Of a stretch of 7,191 nucleotides of DNA, positions 1 to 4,988 are shown one piece after another. The translations under genes were made by a program, and so were the position numbers. How positions within the stretch are numbered: position 1 is the stretch's first letter; every line of letters begins with the position of its first letter. Origin of the DNA: Pseudomonadota bacterium (GTDB taxonomy: Bacteria; Pseudomonadota; Alphaproteobacteria; Rhizobiales; Beijerinckiaceae); NCBI GenBank assembly GCA_023386115.1, contig JAEWKL010000624.1, positions 1 to 7,191 of the forward strand. The letters are read 5' to 3'. The notes below the pieces were generated by a model. That model was given only the letters and a program-made list of their open reading frames with translations, made no database searches and was not told the origin of the DNA.

Positions 1-115
1 GCCCCAGGCCGCACCAGAGGGCGAGCAGGACGAGGGCGGCCCTGTCGGTCTGGAACGCCAGCGCGGCGGCGGCGGCGAGCCCCGCGAGCGCTGTGGATGG
101 GCGAAGAAACCTCAT
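1..115 (-). CDS. N-terminal part of an unidentified hydrophobic (membrane or exported) protein, cut by the left edge
   Basis: Read on the minus strand, an ATG at 115-113 opens a frame with no stop up to the window edge (38 complete codons). It begins MRFLRPSTALAG and continues with an Ala/Leu-rich stretch, a short polar break (QTDRA, residues 22-26) and a second hydrophobic run LVLLALWCGLG. This looks like either a signal peptide or the first membrane helices. After the first eight codons nearly every third position is G or C, as in the confident genes here. No good Shine-Dalgarno sequence precedes the ATG, so the exact start is uncertain. It is divergent from apaG with a 132-bp gap. The family cannot be recognised from this fragment. 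Confidence 0.4.
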   Translation of the reverse strand, partial: MRFLRPSTALAGLAAAAALAFQTDRAALVLLALWCGLG

Positions 116-166
116 GGCGGGGATGGACGCGCCTCGTGCAGGATTACCGACCGTGATCGCCGGTGA

Positions 167-195
167 TTGACGATCCGGAAGGTCGGACGTACCAC
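167..195 (+). promoter_or_regulatory. Candidate sigma-70 promoter for apaG
   Basis: TTGACG at 167-172 is a full match to the alphaproteobacterial -35 element. A 17-nt spacer leads to TACCAC at 190-195, which matches TATAAT at only three of six positions. Transcription would start near 202, leaving a leader of about 46 nt before the apaG ATG. The -35 and spacing are good and the -10 is weak, so this is a plausible candidate only. Confidence 0.4.
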
Positions 196-235
196 GACCC
201 CCATCGGCCGTCGCGCTTGCCCGCAGGCCGTCAGC

Positions 236-240
236 GGAGG
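236..240 (+). promoter_or_regulatory. Ribosome binding site that fixes the apaG start
   Basis: GGAGG lies 7 nt before the ATG at 248. It supports that start over the in-frame ATG at 167, whose extra 27 codons read as arginine/threonine-rich sequence unlike the ApaG family and overlap the candidate promoter. Confidence 0.8.
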
Positions 241-247
241 TTCCCTG

Positions 248-640
248 ATGTACAAGGCCGAGACCCGCGGCATCAGCGTGTCCGTGCAGCCGCGCTTCGT
301 CGAGGAGGAATCCTCGCCCGACAGCGGACGCTACTTCTTCGCCTATACGGTGGAGATCACCAATAACGGCAGCGAGCAGGTGCAGCTGCGCTCCCGCCAT
401 TGGCGCATCATCGACGGTCGCGGCGAGATGCAGGAGGTGCGCGGCGCCGGCGTGGTCGGCAAGCAACCGGTGCTCGGCCCCGGCGAGTCGTTCAGCTACA
501 CCAGCGGCTGTCCCCTCACGACGCCGGACGGCACGATGGAGGGCACCTACACCATGGCGACCCCGGACGGCCGCAGCTTCGAGGCGGCGATCCCCGCCTT
601 CTCGCTCGATTCGCCGCATGTGCGCCGGGTGATGCACTGA
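248..640 (+). CDS. apaG: ApaG (DUF525) protein, linked to divalent cation homeostasis
   Basis: This is a 130-residue protein, the usual length for the single-domain ApaG family (125-130 aa), which folds as a fibronectin-III-like beta sandwich. Family signatures are visible: FAYTVEITNNG (residues 31-41), LRSRHWRIIDGRG (48-59), the glycine motif GAGVVG (66-71, fitting GxGxxG), the PxLxPGESFSYTSG stretch (75-87) and the MEGTYTM strand (97-103). The start is chosen from a GGAGG 7 nt upstream. In enterobacteria apaG mutants are affected in Co2+ resistance and Mg2+ efflux, and the fold also occurs in F-box proteins, but the biochemical role remains unclear. The gene stands alone: the next gene on this strand is 176 bp downstream, and a strong hairpin begins right at the stop codon. 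Family assignment is firm; function is known only from homologues. Confidence 0.93.
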   Translation: MYKAETRGISVSVQPRFVEEESSPDSGRYFFAYTVEITNNGSEQVQLRSRHWRIIDGRGEMQEVRGAGVVGKQPVLGPGESFSYTSGCPLTTPDGTMEGTYTMATPDGRSFEAAIPAFSLDSPHVRRVMH

Positions 641-645
641 GTGTC

Positions 646-684
646 CCTCACGAAGCTCCCGGTCGTCGCAGGAGTTTCGTGAGG
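646..684 (+). terminator. Stable hairpin just after apaG, possible terminator without U-tract
   Basis: Arms 646-659 and 671-684 pair over 14 positions (13 Watson-Crick plus one G-U at 655/675) around an 11-nt loop. Outer bases 640-644 can pair again with 686-690 across one C-C mismatch, so the structure begins at the last base of the apaG stop codon. No T-run follows, so it does not meet the classical intrinsic-terminator definition. It may instead protect the mRNA 3' end or act with another factor. Terminator is the most economical reading from position alone. Confidence 0.45.
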
Positions 685-750
685 CGCACTTCGCGCGTGC
701 GATCGGCCTGACCCGTGCTCCGGCGTCTGGGGGTCCTTGCGCCGGCGCGG

Positions 751-780
751 CTGTCGGGGGCGGCGGGCTTGGGCTAAGAC
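751..780 (+). promoter_or_regulatory. Weak candidate promoter for argE
   Basis: CTGTCG at 751-756 and TAAGAC at 775-780 are separated by 18 nt and would start transcription about 30 nt before the argE ATG. Both hexamers are poor matches to TTGACA/TATAAT. It is listed because it is the best spaced pair I can see in the gap between apaG and argE. Confidence 0.2.
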
Positions 781-816
781 CGGGGTCGTCCCTCTCCCGC
801 GAGACCGCCCACCCCC

Positions 817-2001
817 ATGACCAAGACCGGCCCCCGTCTGACCCCGCTCGAACTCCTCGCCCGGCTGGTCTCCTTCGACACCGAGAGCCAGAAGTCGAAC
901 CTGCCGCTCATCGAGTGGGTGGCCGGGTACCTCGATGCCTGGGGCGTGCCTTACGTGCTGGCCCCCAACGAGACCGGCGACAAGGCGGCGCTCTTCGCCA
1001 CGATCGGGCCGATGCGGGACGGTGGCGTGGTGCTCTCGGGCCATACCGACGTGGTGCCGGTGGCGGGGCAATCCTGGACCAGTGACCCCTACACCCTGCG
1101 CGTGGCCGACGGCCGAGCCTATGGCCGCGGCGCCGTCGACATGAAGGGCTTCGACGCGCTCTGCCTCGCCCTGGTGCCGGAGATGCTGGCGGCCGACCTC
1201 AAGACGCCGATCCACATCCTGCTCTCCTACGACGAGGAACTGACCTGCCTCGGCGTCGCCGACGTGATCGCTCGCTTCGGCAAGGACCTGCCGCGGCCGG
1301 GCGCCGTGATCGTCGGCGAGCCGACCGACCTCGACGTGGCCGACGCCCACAAGAGCATCTACACCTACCGCACCACCGTCCACGGCCACGAGGCGCATTC
1401 CTCGAAGCCGGCGCTGGGCGCCAATGCCGTGATGGCGGCGGCCGAGCTGGTGGCGGGCTTGAATCGTATCGCCGACCAGATGGCGGCGCGGGGCGATGCC
1501 GGCGGCCGGTTCGATCCGGGCTACACCACGGTCCATGTCGGGGTGATCGGCGGCGGCACCGCCCGCAACATCCTGCCGAAGGCCTGCGAGTTCCAGTGGG
1601 AATTCCGCGGCCTGCCCGACCTTCCCCGCGACGAGATCCCGGACCTGTTCGCCGCCGAGGTCGAGCGGGTCACCCGCGAGCGGCTCAACCGCTTCGGCGC
1701 CTACGGCCGTATCGAGACCGAGGAGGACGCGGCGGTCCCGGGCCTGGCGCCGGAGCCCGGCTCCCCGGCCGAGCGCCTGGCCCTGCGGCTTGCCGGCCGC
1801 AACCACACCATCACCGTCCCCTACGCCACCGAGGCCGGCCGCTTCCAGCTCGCCGGCCTGCCGACCGTGGTCTGCGGCCCGGGCTCGATCGACCAGGCAC
1901 ACCAGCCCGACGAGTACATCACGCTGGCGGCCTTGGAGGCGGGGGAAGTGTTCCTGCGCCAGCTGGTGCGGGATTGCGCGGCGGGGTGGAGTCCCGTGTG
2001 A
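817..2001 (+). CDS. argE: Acetylornithine deacetylase (M20 metallopeptidase family)
   Basis: This cytoplasmic enzyme hydrolyses N2-acetyl-L-ornithine to ornithine and acetate in arginine biosynthesis. The 394-residue length is normal for ArgE. Expected M20 metal and catalytic residues are present: GHTDVVP (His76, Asp78), GAVDMKG (Asp108, bridging ligand), YDEEL (Glu140 as likely general base, Glu141 ligand), VGEPTDL (Glu168 ligand) and the late His362 in DQAHQPDEY. The dimerisation (lid) domain runs from about residue 178 to 290, with GHEAHSS at 190-196 and GGGTARNILP at 245-254. The GEPT-DL...AHKS stretch favours ArgE over the related DapE. No convincing Shine-Dalgarno precedes the ATG, but it places the conserved N-terminal helix normally and no better start is seen. 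argD and argF, the flanking pathway steps, lie about 3 kb away on the other strand. The gene converges on the LysE-type gene across a repeat-containing gap. Confidence 0.93.
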   Translation: MTKTGPRLTPLELLARLVSFDTESQKSNLPLIEWVAGYLDAWGVPYVLAPNETGDKAALFATIGPMRDGGVVLSGHTDVVPVAGQSWTSDPYTLRVADGRAYGRGAVDMKGFDALCLALVPEMLAADLKTPIHILLSYDEELTCLGVADVIARFGKDLPRPGAVIVGEPTDLDVADAHKSIYTYRTTVHGHEAHSSKPALGANAVMAAAELVAGLNRIADQMAARGDAGGRFDPGYTTVHVGVIGGGTARNILPKACEFQWEFRGLPDLPRDEIPDLFAAEVERVTRERLNRFGAYGRIETEEDAAVPGLAPEPGSPAERLALRLAGRNHTITVPYATEAGRFQLAGLPTVVCGPGSIDQAHQPDEYITLAALEAGEVFLRQLVRDCAAGWSPV

Positions 2002-2048
2002 GCGGACGACCTGTCAGGACGATGCTCGCAACGGTTCCCCCTCACAGG

Positions 2049-2188
2049 GTCATCCCGGGGCTCGCCGAAGGCGAGAGCCCGGGATCCAGACGCATAGGTG
2101 GTGCAGAAGCGGGCGGATAGGTGCCGCTTTACCCTGAACGTCCTGAGGTTCTGGATTGCGGGATCCGCTGCGCGGCCTGCTACCTCCG
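2049..2188. repeat. Composite palindromic repeat, copy A (right half decayed)
   Basis: The left unit is a clean hairpin at 2052-2085: outer arms ATCCCGGG/CCCGGGAT (8 bp), a small internal bulge, a further 6-bp CTCGCC/GGCGAG stem and a GAA loop. After a linker of about 64 nt, a degraded inverted unit follows at about 2150-2188. It keeps the core TCCGCTGCGCGGCC (2164-2177) and the flanking CTGGATT, but its outer arms no longer pair. The same layout occurs at 4808-4948. The first 16 bases are identical to that copy, and the distance from the first hairpin to the shared core is 112 versus 113 nt. It lies in the convergent gap between argE and the LysE-type gene, where the left hairpin could also terminate transcription, although no T-run follows. 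Confidence 0.8.
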
Positions 2189-2191
2189 GCC

Positions 2192-2803
2192 TCACGGCTT
2201 CCCGGCCAGCGCCAGCCCCACCCCCGCCCCGAGCAGCAGCCCGCCGGTCAGCCGGTTGCGCCACCGACCTTTCGCCAGTACGACCCGCGCCCTCCCCGCC
2301 AGCACCGCCCAGACCGCGTCGCCGGCGATCGCCAGCACCAGGAAGGTCGCGGCGAGCAGCGCCAGCTGCCCGAAGGGCGCCGCGTCGCGGCTGACGAACT
2401 GCGGCAGGAAGGCCCCGAAGAACAGGAGGGTCTTCGGGTTGGTCAGCGCCACGAAGAAGCCCCGCAAGGCGATGGCCCGGGCGGCCCTGGCGTCCGGCGC
2501 GGTCCGGGCGAGGTCGGTCGCGGGCGCGCGCCAGGCACGGACGGCGAGCCAGGCCAGGTAGGCGACGCCGAGCCAGCGCAGCAGCTCGAACCAGGTCGCC
2601 ATCACGGCCAGCATCGCCGAGAGGCCGGCGACCGTGAGGGCGAGCTGGGCGGTCAGGGCCACGCTGGTGCCCGCCACGGTGACGAGGCCGTAGCGGCTGC
2701 CATGGGCGACGCTGTTGGCGACGATGAGGGCGACGTTCGGGCCCGGGATCAGGATCAGGACGAGCGTCGCGGCGACGAAGCCGAGATAGAGGTCGAGGGG
2801 CAT
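2192..2803 (-). CDS. LysE/RhtB-family amino acid exporter-like membrane protein
   Basis: The 203-residue protein is almost entirely hydrophobic, with about six predicted membrane segments, as is usual for LysE/RhtB proteins. Family hallmarks are LILIPGPNVALIVANS (residues 16-31) at the end of the first helix, HGSRYGL (34-40), GVAYLAWLAVRAW (79-91) and FFVALTNPKTLLFFGAFLPQF (116-136, with NPKT at 122-125). Members export amino acids or related small molecules across the inner membrane, but the substrate cannot be read from the sequence. An in-frame GTG at 2854 would add 17 residues (MSCVARC...) that do not look like the family, so the ATG at 2803 is preferred even though the bases before it are pyrimidine-rich with no Shine-Dalgarno. 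A 7-bp hairpin (2814-2832) lies 10 nt upstream of the start. The PRC-barrel gene ends 70 bp upstream on the same strand, so cotranscription is possible. Confidence 0.88.
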   Translation of the reverse strand: MPLDLYLGFVAATLVLILIPGPNVALIVANSVAHGSRYGLVTVAGTSVALTAQLALTVAGLSAMLAVMATWFELLRWLGVAYLAWLAVRAWRAPATDLARTAPDARAARAIALRGFFVALTNPKTLLFFGAFLPQFVSRDAAPFGQLALLAATFLVLAIAGDAVWAVLAGRARVVLAKGRWRNRLTGGLLLGAGVGLALAGKP

Positions 2804-2813
2804 GGCGGGAGGT

Positions 2814-2832
2814 GTCCGGTCGTGAACCGGAC
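2814..2832 (-). other. Small inverted repeat in front of the LysE-type gene
   Basis: Arms GTCCGGT (2814-2820) and ACCGGAC (2826-2832) pair perfectly around a 5-nt loop. The outer GGTG/CACC (2811-2814 and 2835-2838) could lengthen the stem with a small bulge. Its position between the PRC-barrel stop and the exporter start suggests either a weak terminator for the upstream gene or a structure affecting translation initiation. Neither can be decided from sequence. Confidence 0.35.
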
Positions 2833-2873
2833 GGCACCGTGCCACGCACGACACCGCCCCGCCAAGCTCCAGC

Positions 2874-3416
2874 TTACTGCTGCGCCGGCTGGGTCGTGGT
2901 GGTGCCGGTGGCGGCAGGACCGTCCGGCTTCTGGGCGTCGGTCTTCTGCGCCTCGGTCTTGGATGCGTCAGCCTTGGCCTTGTCCGGCTGCTGGCCGAGA
3001 TAGACGTATTCCGGCGCGGCGCGGAGCTGGTCCTTGTCGGTGTTGATCACCGCCTTCAGGGTCTTGTCGTCGACGCGGGTGACCTGCAGCGCTTCCCTAG
3101 CGACCGAGACGTACTTGGTGCCGAGGCCGAGGAAGCCGCCGACGCCGACGACGTAGGACTTCACCGCCAGATCCGGCCCAAGCACGATGTCGGCGATCGA
3201 GCCGATCGTCTCGTTGGCGCCGTTTTGGATGCTCTGGCCGATCAGCTTCGAGGCGACGAGGTCGCTCGGCTCCTGCGCGACGAAGGTCGGCCGCAGGTCG
3301 TTGGCGAGGGTGGCGGGGGCGCCGGGCACGGGTTTGGGGCCGCCGGCGTCCTGCGCCAGGCCGGCGCTGGTGCCGGCGGCGAGGAGGAACGCGGCGGCGA
3401 GGAGGGGGCGGGACAT
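2874..3416 (-). CDS. Secreted PRC-barrel domain protein with low-complexity tail
   Basis: The 180-residue product begins with a typical Sec signal peptide (MSRPLLAAAFLLAAGTSAG, probable cleavage after the Ala of GLA, residues 19-21), so it is probably periplasmic or envelope-associated. A linker rich in Pro/Ala leads to a PRC-barrel domain at about residues 52-113, with ASKLIGQSIQN (55-65), GSIADIVLGPD (72-82) and VGVGGFLGLGTKYVSV (90-105). PRC barrels are small beta folds found in ribosome maturation factor RimM, photosynthetic reaction-centre H subunit and many rhizobial envelope proteins. No catalytic activity is implied. The last 38 residues or so (143-180) are low-complexity, rich in Lys, Asp, Thr and Gln, with the near-repeat KTEAQKTDAQKPD. 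A GGAG (3426-3423) six bases before the ATG supports the start. The gene sits between hslO and the exporter. Its role is unknown; envelope stress tolerance is only an inference. Confidence 0.87.
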   Translation of the reverse strand: MSRPLLAAAFLLAAGTSAGLAQDAGGPKPVPGAPATLANDLRPTFVAQEPSDLVASKLIGQSIQNGANETIGSIADIVLGPDLAVKSYVVGVGGFLGLGTKYVSVAREALQVTRVDDKTLKAVINTDKDQLRAAPEYVYLGQQPDKAKADASKTEAQKTDAQKPDGPAATGTTTTQPAQQ

Positions 3417-3433
3417 CGACGGCTCCGGCTTCG

Positions 3434-3456
3434 TGCGCCCGACACGCTCGGGCGCA
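3434..3456. other. Inverted repeat in the leader of the PRC-barrel gene
   Basis: TGCGCCCGA (3434-3442) and TCGGGCGCA (3448-3456) form a perfect 9-bp stem with a 5-nt loop, 17 nt upstream of the PRC-barrel ATG. It could be a leader hairpin or a dimeric operator. No function can be assigned. Confidence 0.5.
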
Positions 3457-3469
3457 TGATGAGTCCGTT

Positions 3470-3496
3470 GCGGTGCGAAAGGTTCCCTCGCACCGC
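3470..3496. other. Inverted repeat upstream of the PRC-barrel gene
   Basis: GCGGTGCGA (3470-3478) and TCGCACCGC (3488-3496) are perfect 9-bp arms around a 9-nt spacer (AAGGTTCCC). The size and spacing would suit a dimeric regulator site in the presumed promoter region, or a hairpin in a long leader. It is the second of three inverted repeats in this 118-bp gap. Confidence 0.5.
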
Positions 3497-3509
3497 CGCT
3501 TTCCCTGCG

Positions 3510-3531
3510 TCAGGCCCGGATCAGGGCCTGA
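3510..3531 (-). terminator. Hairpin immediately after hslO, possible terminator
   Basis: TCAGGCCC (3510-3517) and GGGCCTGA (3524-3531) form a perfect 8-bp stem with a 6-nt loop, beginning 3 nt past the hslO stop codon. On the minus strand no T-run follows, so it is a terminator-like structure by position rather than a textbook terminator. Confidence 0.45.
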
Positions 3532-3534
3532 TTC

Positions 3535-4548
3535 TCAGCTGTCCCGGCTGCCGGCGATCTCCGCCTCCACCTCGGCCGGGTCGAGGTCGTAGTGGCGCGA
3601 GCAGAACTCGCAGGTGATGCCGATGCGGCCGTTCTCGCCGACGATCTCGCGGCGCTCCTCGGCGGAGAAATTGCGGACCATCCCCATCACCCGCTCGCGC
3701 GAGCAGCGGCAGGCCTCGTGCACCCCCTGCGCCTCGAACACCCGCACGCCGCGCTCGTGGAAGAGACGGTAGAGCAGGCGCTCGCTCGACACGGTCGGAT
3801 CGACGAGCTCGTGATCCTCGATCGTCGCGATCAGCGACTTGGCCTCGACCCAGGCATCGTCCTCCTGCGGCTGGCTGTCGTCGAGCAGCGCGTGCCCCTC
3901 CGGCAGGTCGCCGGGCGGCAGGTCGGCGAGGCGGGCGCGATCGGGCGAGTGGGGCAGGAACTGCACCAGCAGGCCGCCGGAGCGCCAGGAACTCCCGGAC
4001 GCCTCTCCTCCGCCCTCGACCTGCTCGGCGACGGCGAGGCGCACCCGGGTCGGGATCTGCTCCGACTGACGGAAATACTGGTGCGCCGCCTCCTCGAAGC
4101 CCTGGCCCTCGAGCGCCACCACGCCCTGGTAGCGGCTCTGGGCCGAACCCTGGTCGATGGTCATGGCGAGGTGGCCGCGGCCGAGGAGCTGGGCGGTGCC
4201 GGCGCGCGGGCCCGCCTCGGCGATGCGCCCGGCATCGAAGCGGGCGGTGGCGCGCACTCGGTCGGGCGCCTCGAAATCCACCACCACCATCTCGACCGGG
4301 CCGTCGGACTTGGTCTGGAGCTGGAACCGGCCCTCGAACTTGAGCGAGGAGCCGAGCAGCACGGTCAGGGCCGCGGCCTCGCCGAGCAGGCGCGCGACGG
4401 TGTCGGGATAGCCGTGCCGGCGCAGGATGGTGTCGACGGAAGGGCCGAGGCGCACGACGCGGCCGCGCACGTCGAGAGGCTCGACCGCGAAGGGCAGGAT
4501 CGCGTCGTCGCGGCCATCATGGCTCTGGGAGGGGATCGTCTCGGACAT
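3535..4548 (-). CDS. hslO: Hsp33, redox-regulated molecular chaperone
   Basis: The 337-residue cytoplasmic chaperone is activated by oxidation and protects unfolding proteins. The N-terminal Hsp33 core is recognisable: RGRVVRLG (28-35), ILRRHGYP (41-48), LLGEAAALTVLLGSSLKFEGRFQLQTKSDGPV in two adjoining strands (54-85) and the GxGHLAMTIDQG segment (123-134). The C-terminal zinc/redox switch has all four cysteines: Cys280 and Cys282 in ACRCS, and Cys313 and Cys316 in TCEFC. In E. coli these bind zinc when reduced and form disulfides under oxidative heat stress. The length is greater than the E. coli protein (about 290 aa) but usual for alphaproteobacteria; the extra residues include an acidic, low-complexity stretch near 176-232. 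The frame stays open upstream to 4848 but enters the palindromic repeat there, so the ATG at 4548 (MSETIPSQ) is chosen. A weak GGTGAG lies just upstream. A heat-shock-like promoter candidate is about 165 nt upstream. Confidence 0.93.
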   Translation of the reverse strand: MSETIPSQSHDGRDDAILPFAVEPLDVRGRVVRLGPSVDTILRRHGYPDTVARLLGEAAALTVLLGSSLKFEGRFQLQTKSDGPVEMVVVDFEAPDRVRATARFDAGRIAEAGPRAGTAQLLGRGHLAMTIDQGSAQSRYQGVVALEGQGFEEAAHQYFRQSEQIPTRVRLAVAEQVEGGGEASGSSWRSGGLLVQFLPHSPDRARLADLPPGDLPEGHALLDDSQPQEDDAWVEAKSLIATIEDHELVDPTVSSERLLYRLFHERGVRVFEAQGVHEACRCSRERVMGMVRNFSAEERREIVGENGRIGITCEFCSRHYDLDPAEVEAEIAGSRDS

Positions 4549-4711
4549 GCTCTCACCGCCGCCGGTCCGACGAGGGTCCGGCACTCGTGCAGGAAGAAGA
4601 AGGTCTCCCGGCGGGGCGCCTTCCGTCAGAGCTGCGGTGCATGCCGCGACGGGAACGGGCAGGCGGAGCGGGGGCGGGAGACGCCGCGGCGAGAGACCGG
4701 CGTATCCCGGT

Positions 4712-4740
4712 ATATGGGAGGCTGGGCGGTGTTTTCGAAG
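4712..4740 (-). promoter_or_regulatory. Candidate RpoH (sigma-32)-type promoter for hslO
   Basis: On the minus strand CTTCGA (4740-4735), followed by AAAA-C, resembles the heat-shock -35 CTTGAA with the G replaced by C. After a 16-nt spacer comes CCCATAT (4718-4712), a strong match to the heat-shock -10 (CCCATnT type). Transcription would start near 4703-4705, giving a leader of about 155 nt. hslO is a heat-shock gene in E. coli, which makes the site plausible. The imperfect -35 and long leader keep confidence low. Confidence 0.4.
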
Positions 4741-4807
4741 GGGTGTCGCGCGGGCCGGAGCATCCGGGCCTGCTCGATCGACTCCTGAGGCTCGGGAAAC
4801 CCTCCAC

Positions 4808-4948
4808 GTCATCCCGGGGCTCGGCGTAGCCGAGAACCCGGGATCCATACACGCCGAGATATCCGGAAAAGGCGGGCAGCGTTCCGCATGAGTCTGAACC
4901 GTCAGCGGTTATGGATCCCGGGTTCCGCTGCGCGGCCCCGGGATGACG
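4808..4948. repeat. Composite palindromic repeat, copy B (intact, two hairpins)
   Basis: The left hairpin spans 4811-4844: arms ATCCCGGG/CCCGGGAT, an inner CTCGGC/GCCGAG stem and a GTA loop. The right hairpin spans 4915-4944: the same 8-bp outer arms around the TCCGCTGCGCGGCC core. The two halves are inverted relative to each other: GTCATCCCGGGGC opens the left, and its complement closes the right; AACCCGGGATCCATA on the left mirrors TATGGATCCCGGGTT on the right. The element could fold as two small hairpins or one long one. The linker (4845-4909) shows gapped similarity to that of copy A, for example GGCGGGC and CTGAACC-GTC. It lies 40 bp past the argF stop and could stall or terminate argDF transcription. 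Confidence 0.85.
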
Positions 4949-4988
4949 CGGAGGGGTCAGACCCGTCAGATTGATGCCGAACCCGCCG

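Larger units (their letters stand above)
4549..4988. other. 440-bp intergenic region between argF and hslO
   Basis: No convincing gene is seen here on either strand. From right to left on the minus strand it contains about 40 bp after the argF stop, composite repeat copy B (4808-4948), about 65 bp of unassigned sequence, the heat-shock-like promoter candidate (4712-4740) and a GC-rich leader of about 150 nt before the hslO ATG. The length and the internal promoter candidate suggest that hslO is a separate transcription unit from argDF. Confidence 0.6.

Noticed and set aside
62..78. GCC/GGC triplet run as a microsatellite
   Set aside because: It coincides with alanine codons of the hydrophobic N-terminus of the left-edge gene and is ordinary for this base composition.
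547..1902. Long minus-strand open frame (451 codons) opposite argE
   Set aside because: It is antisense to a clear M20 enzyme, is rich in His/Arg/Gly of the kind produced by the complement of GC-rich codons, and shows no recognisable domain.
2804..2854. GTG start at 2854 for the exporter
   Set aside because: The added 17 residues are polar and cysteine/arginine-containing, unlike LysE/RhtB N-termini, and they overlap a hairpin.
2156..3046. Plus-strand frame of 296 codons opposite the exporter and PRC-barrel genes
   Set aside because: It crosses two real minus-strand genes and has low-complexity Arg/Gln/Gly composition, so it is a shadow frame.
3462..3486. GGAAC (3486-3482, minus strand) as an EcfG general-stress promoter for the PRC-barrel gene
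   Set aside because: The expected CGTT at 16-17 nt downstream is absent (GACT or ACTC is found), and the GGAAC falls in the loop of an inverted repeat.
3592..4788. Plus-strand frame of 398 codons opposite hslO
   Set aside because: It is a shadow of the Hsp33 gene, whose zinc-site cysteines and fold motifs are unambiguous on the other strand.
2049..4948. CRISPR-like or transposon-like interpretation of the paired repeats
   Set aside because: Only two copies, 2.8 kb apart, with no spacers, cas genes, transposase or obvious target duplications. A dispersed intergenic repeat fits better.
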